Assembly: GCA_023426005.1 (NCBI GenBank) | Contig: JAFABO010000030.1 | Coordinates: 1-64,000, forward strand | From: Bacillota bacterium | GTDB lineage: Bacteria > Bacillota > Clostridia > Acetivibrionales > DSM-1351 | DNA: 64,000 nt | Direction of reading: 5' to 3' | Shown: piece by piece, positions 63,183-64,000 of the stretch | Position numbering within the stretch: position 1 is the first letter of the stretch | How the letters are laid out: every line of letters begins with the position of its first letter | Translations under genes and position numbers: made by a program | The notes under the pieces: generated by a model | The model's database searches: none | What the model was told of the DNA's origin: nothing | What the model saw: only the letters and a program-made list of their open reading frames with translations

Positions 63183-64000
63183 CTATTTATTATACGATAT
63201 ACTTTCTGTTATCATTTCAATCAGCTTTGAGAATTTATCAATATGTTGGCTTATTTTCTCTTTTCTCAATCTTTCTTTGTTGTATTCAAAATTTATGAGC
63301 ATCCGGCCGTTCATTTCCATAAGCTCCAATACAATATCATATGTATCAAGCAAACTGGTTTTTAATTTGTCCAATCCCTTTTTATAGAAGAAAGGGATAA
63401 CAGATGTATCATCTTTATTCATCCTGGCAAATACCAAGTCCTGTAAGGGGTAAATAATAGCCTCACTTGGGTTTTGACGTTTATTTGATATAAGCCTGAA
63501 TATTTCAAGAAAATCAGAAACCTCGGACAAGTTCAAATCCAAAGACATTACATGGTTATAGCTATCTATCATTACTTGAATCGTTACCCGGGTGTTGCCC
63601 GAGTCCAGGGCAAGCATGTAGATATATATTCCCAGAAAAATATCTTCTAAAGCGATTTTTTCACTCTTTGAAAAGTCATATATTTTTTCAAATATTTCTT
63701 CCGGGATAACGATTTTAAAATCCGACTTTTCTTGAAAGTTTCTCTCTTGATTAAAATAATCCCTGGGAAGAGCCAGTACCGGAATCAATATTCTCTGGTC
63801 CCTTTCAATAAACTTGGCTATTTTTGATATTGCCGGATAAGCAAAAAAATCCGTTATGGTTGTTTTTCCCGGATACTGTTTTTCAACTTCGGCATGCACT
63901 TTTGTCAACAAAATTGAATCTCCGCCCAGTTCCAAAAAATTATCATTAACACCGATCCTGTCTATATCAAACACTTTACAACATATCTCAAGTAATTTTT
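63183..64000 (-). CDS. Nonribosomal peptide synthetase, C-terminal part (partial)
   Basis: The frame runs open to the window edge, so the start is outside. It opens with a peptidyl carrier domain (phosphopantetheine Ser in DNFLELGGDSILL). It continues with about 200 residues resembling only the second half of a condensation domain (PVLALPRDYF, then a long helix-strand region to the stop). The HHxxxDG catalytic motif of the first half is absent. The protein therefore ends in a carrier plus a truncated condensation-like domain. The peptide product is not determinable from this fragment. Confidence 0.8.
   Translation of the reverse strand, partial: KLLEICCKVFDIDRIGVNDNFLELGGDSILLTKVHAEVEKQYPGKTTITDFFAYPAISKIAKFIERDQRILIPVLALPRDYFNQERNFQEKSDFKIVIPEEIFEKIYDFSKSEKIALEDIFLGIYIYMLALDSGNTRVTIQVMIDSYNHVMSLDLNLSEVSDFLEIFRLISNKRQNPSEAIIYPLQDLVFARMNKDDTSVIPFFYKKGLDKLKTSLLDTYDIVLELMEMNGRMLINFEYNKERLRKEKISQHIDKFSKLIEMITESISYNK

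Noticed and set aside
63183..63974. Stand-alone small NRPS-like protein starting at the GTG at 63974
   Set aside because: The frame continues upstream with typical NRPS sequence to the window edge, so this is the end of a larger gene.
1..64000. CRISPR arrays, insertion sequences, prophage, rRNA
   Set aside because: No regularly spaced repeats, transposase, integrase, phage structural gene or rRNA sequence was seen.

Overview
The window looks like a low-GC Gram-positive anaerobe of the class Clostridia. Most genes have strong GGAGG-type ribosome sites. The content is also typical: YesM/YesN two-component sugar regulation, several lipoprotein-dependent sugar ABC transporters, iron alcohol dehydrogenase, ROK, LacI and DeoR regulators, and a bacterial microcompartment (BMC) operon. 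Species cannot be fixed from sequence alone. I saw no rRNA, tRNA, CRISPR array, insertion sequence or phage gene.

Region 1 (1-4600) holds the end of an unidentified gene, a 50-residue protein, a catalase with an unusual N-terminal extension, an AraC/GyrI-type regulator broken by a 2-base duplication, and a BtrH_N-like protein.

Region 2 (4669-22495, all on the minus strand) is the centrepiece: a run of about 19 genes with a recognisable promoter and operator palindrome at the upstream end. In order of transcription it encodes a LacI regulator, a ribose-type ABC importer, methylthioribose kinase (MtnK), methylthioribose-1-phosphate isomerase (MtnA), a class II aldolase with an extra C-terminal tail, a CoA-acylating aldehyde dehydrogenase, four BMC hexamer shell proteins, PduL phosphotransacylase, a BMC vertex protein, a solute-binding-protein homologue without a signal peptide, a CoA-disulfide-reductase-like flavoprotein, a two-subunit CoA-transferase-family enzyme and an iron alcohol dehydrogenase. 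I infer a microcompartment for 5-deoxyribose or 5-methylthioribose, the sugar by-products of radical-SAM enzymes and polyamine synthesis. The sugar would be phosphorylated and isomerised in the cytosol and split to DHAP plus acetaldehyde (or methylthioacetaldehyde). The aldehyde would be dismutated in the compartment to alcohol and acyl phosphate. A structured element of about 145 bases lies in the predicted 5' leader.

Region 3 (22679-35301) is a second sugar locus: an ABC importer with three catabolic dehydrogenase/isomerase genes under a YesM/YesN pair, then a zinc dehydrogenase divergent from a ROK repressor.

Region 4 (35461-41526) holds stand-alone accessory genes: a diverged NAD-kinase-like protein overlapping a small conserved protein, a ferredoxin-type membrane protein opposite a membrane-bound LuxR regulator, a PD-(D/E)XK nuclease-like protein with a YfaP-like C-terminal domain, and an AAC(3)-family acetyltransferase.

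Region 5 (41653-48911) is a glycoside locus (GH2 enzyme plus ABC importer) divergent from an ArsR-type regulator and a PHP phosphoesterase. Region 6 (48912-54395) has an MFS transporter, a LysR regulator, a diverged PurA paralogue and a chemoreceptor. Region 7 (54616-63162) is a third sugar operon (Gfo/Idh dehydrogenase, ROK kinase, isomerase, hydrolase, ribose-type ABC) divergent from a DeoR regulator. The window ends inside an NRPS gene (63183-64000).
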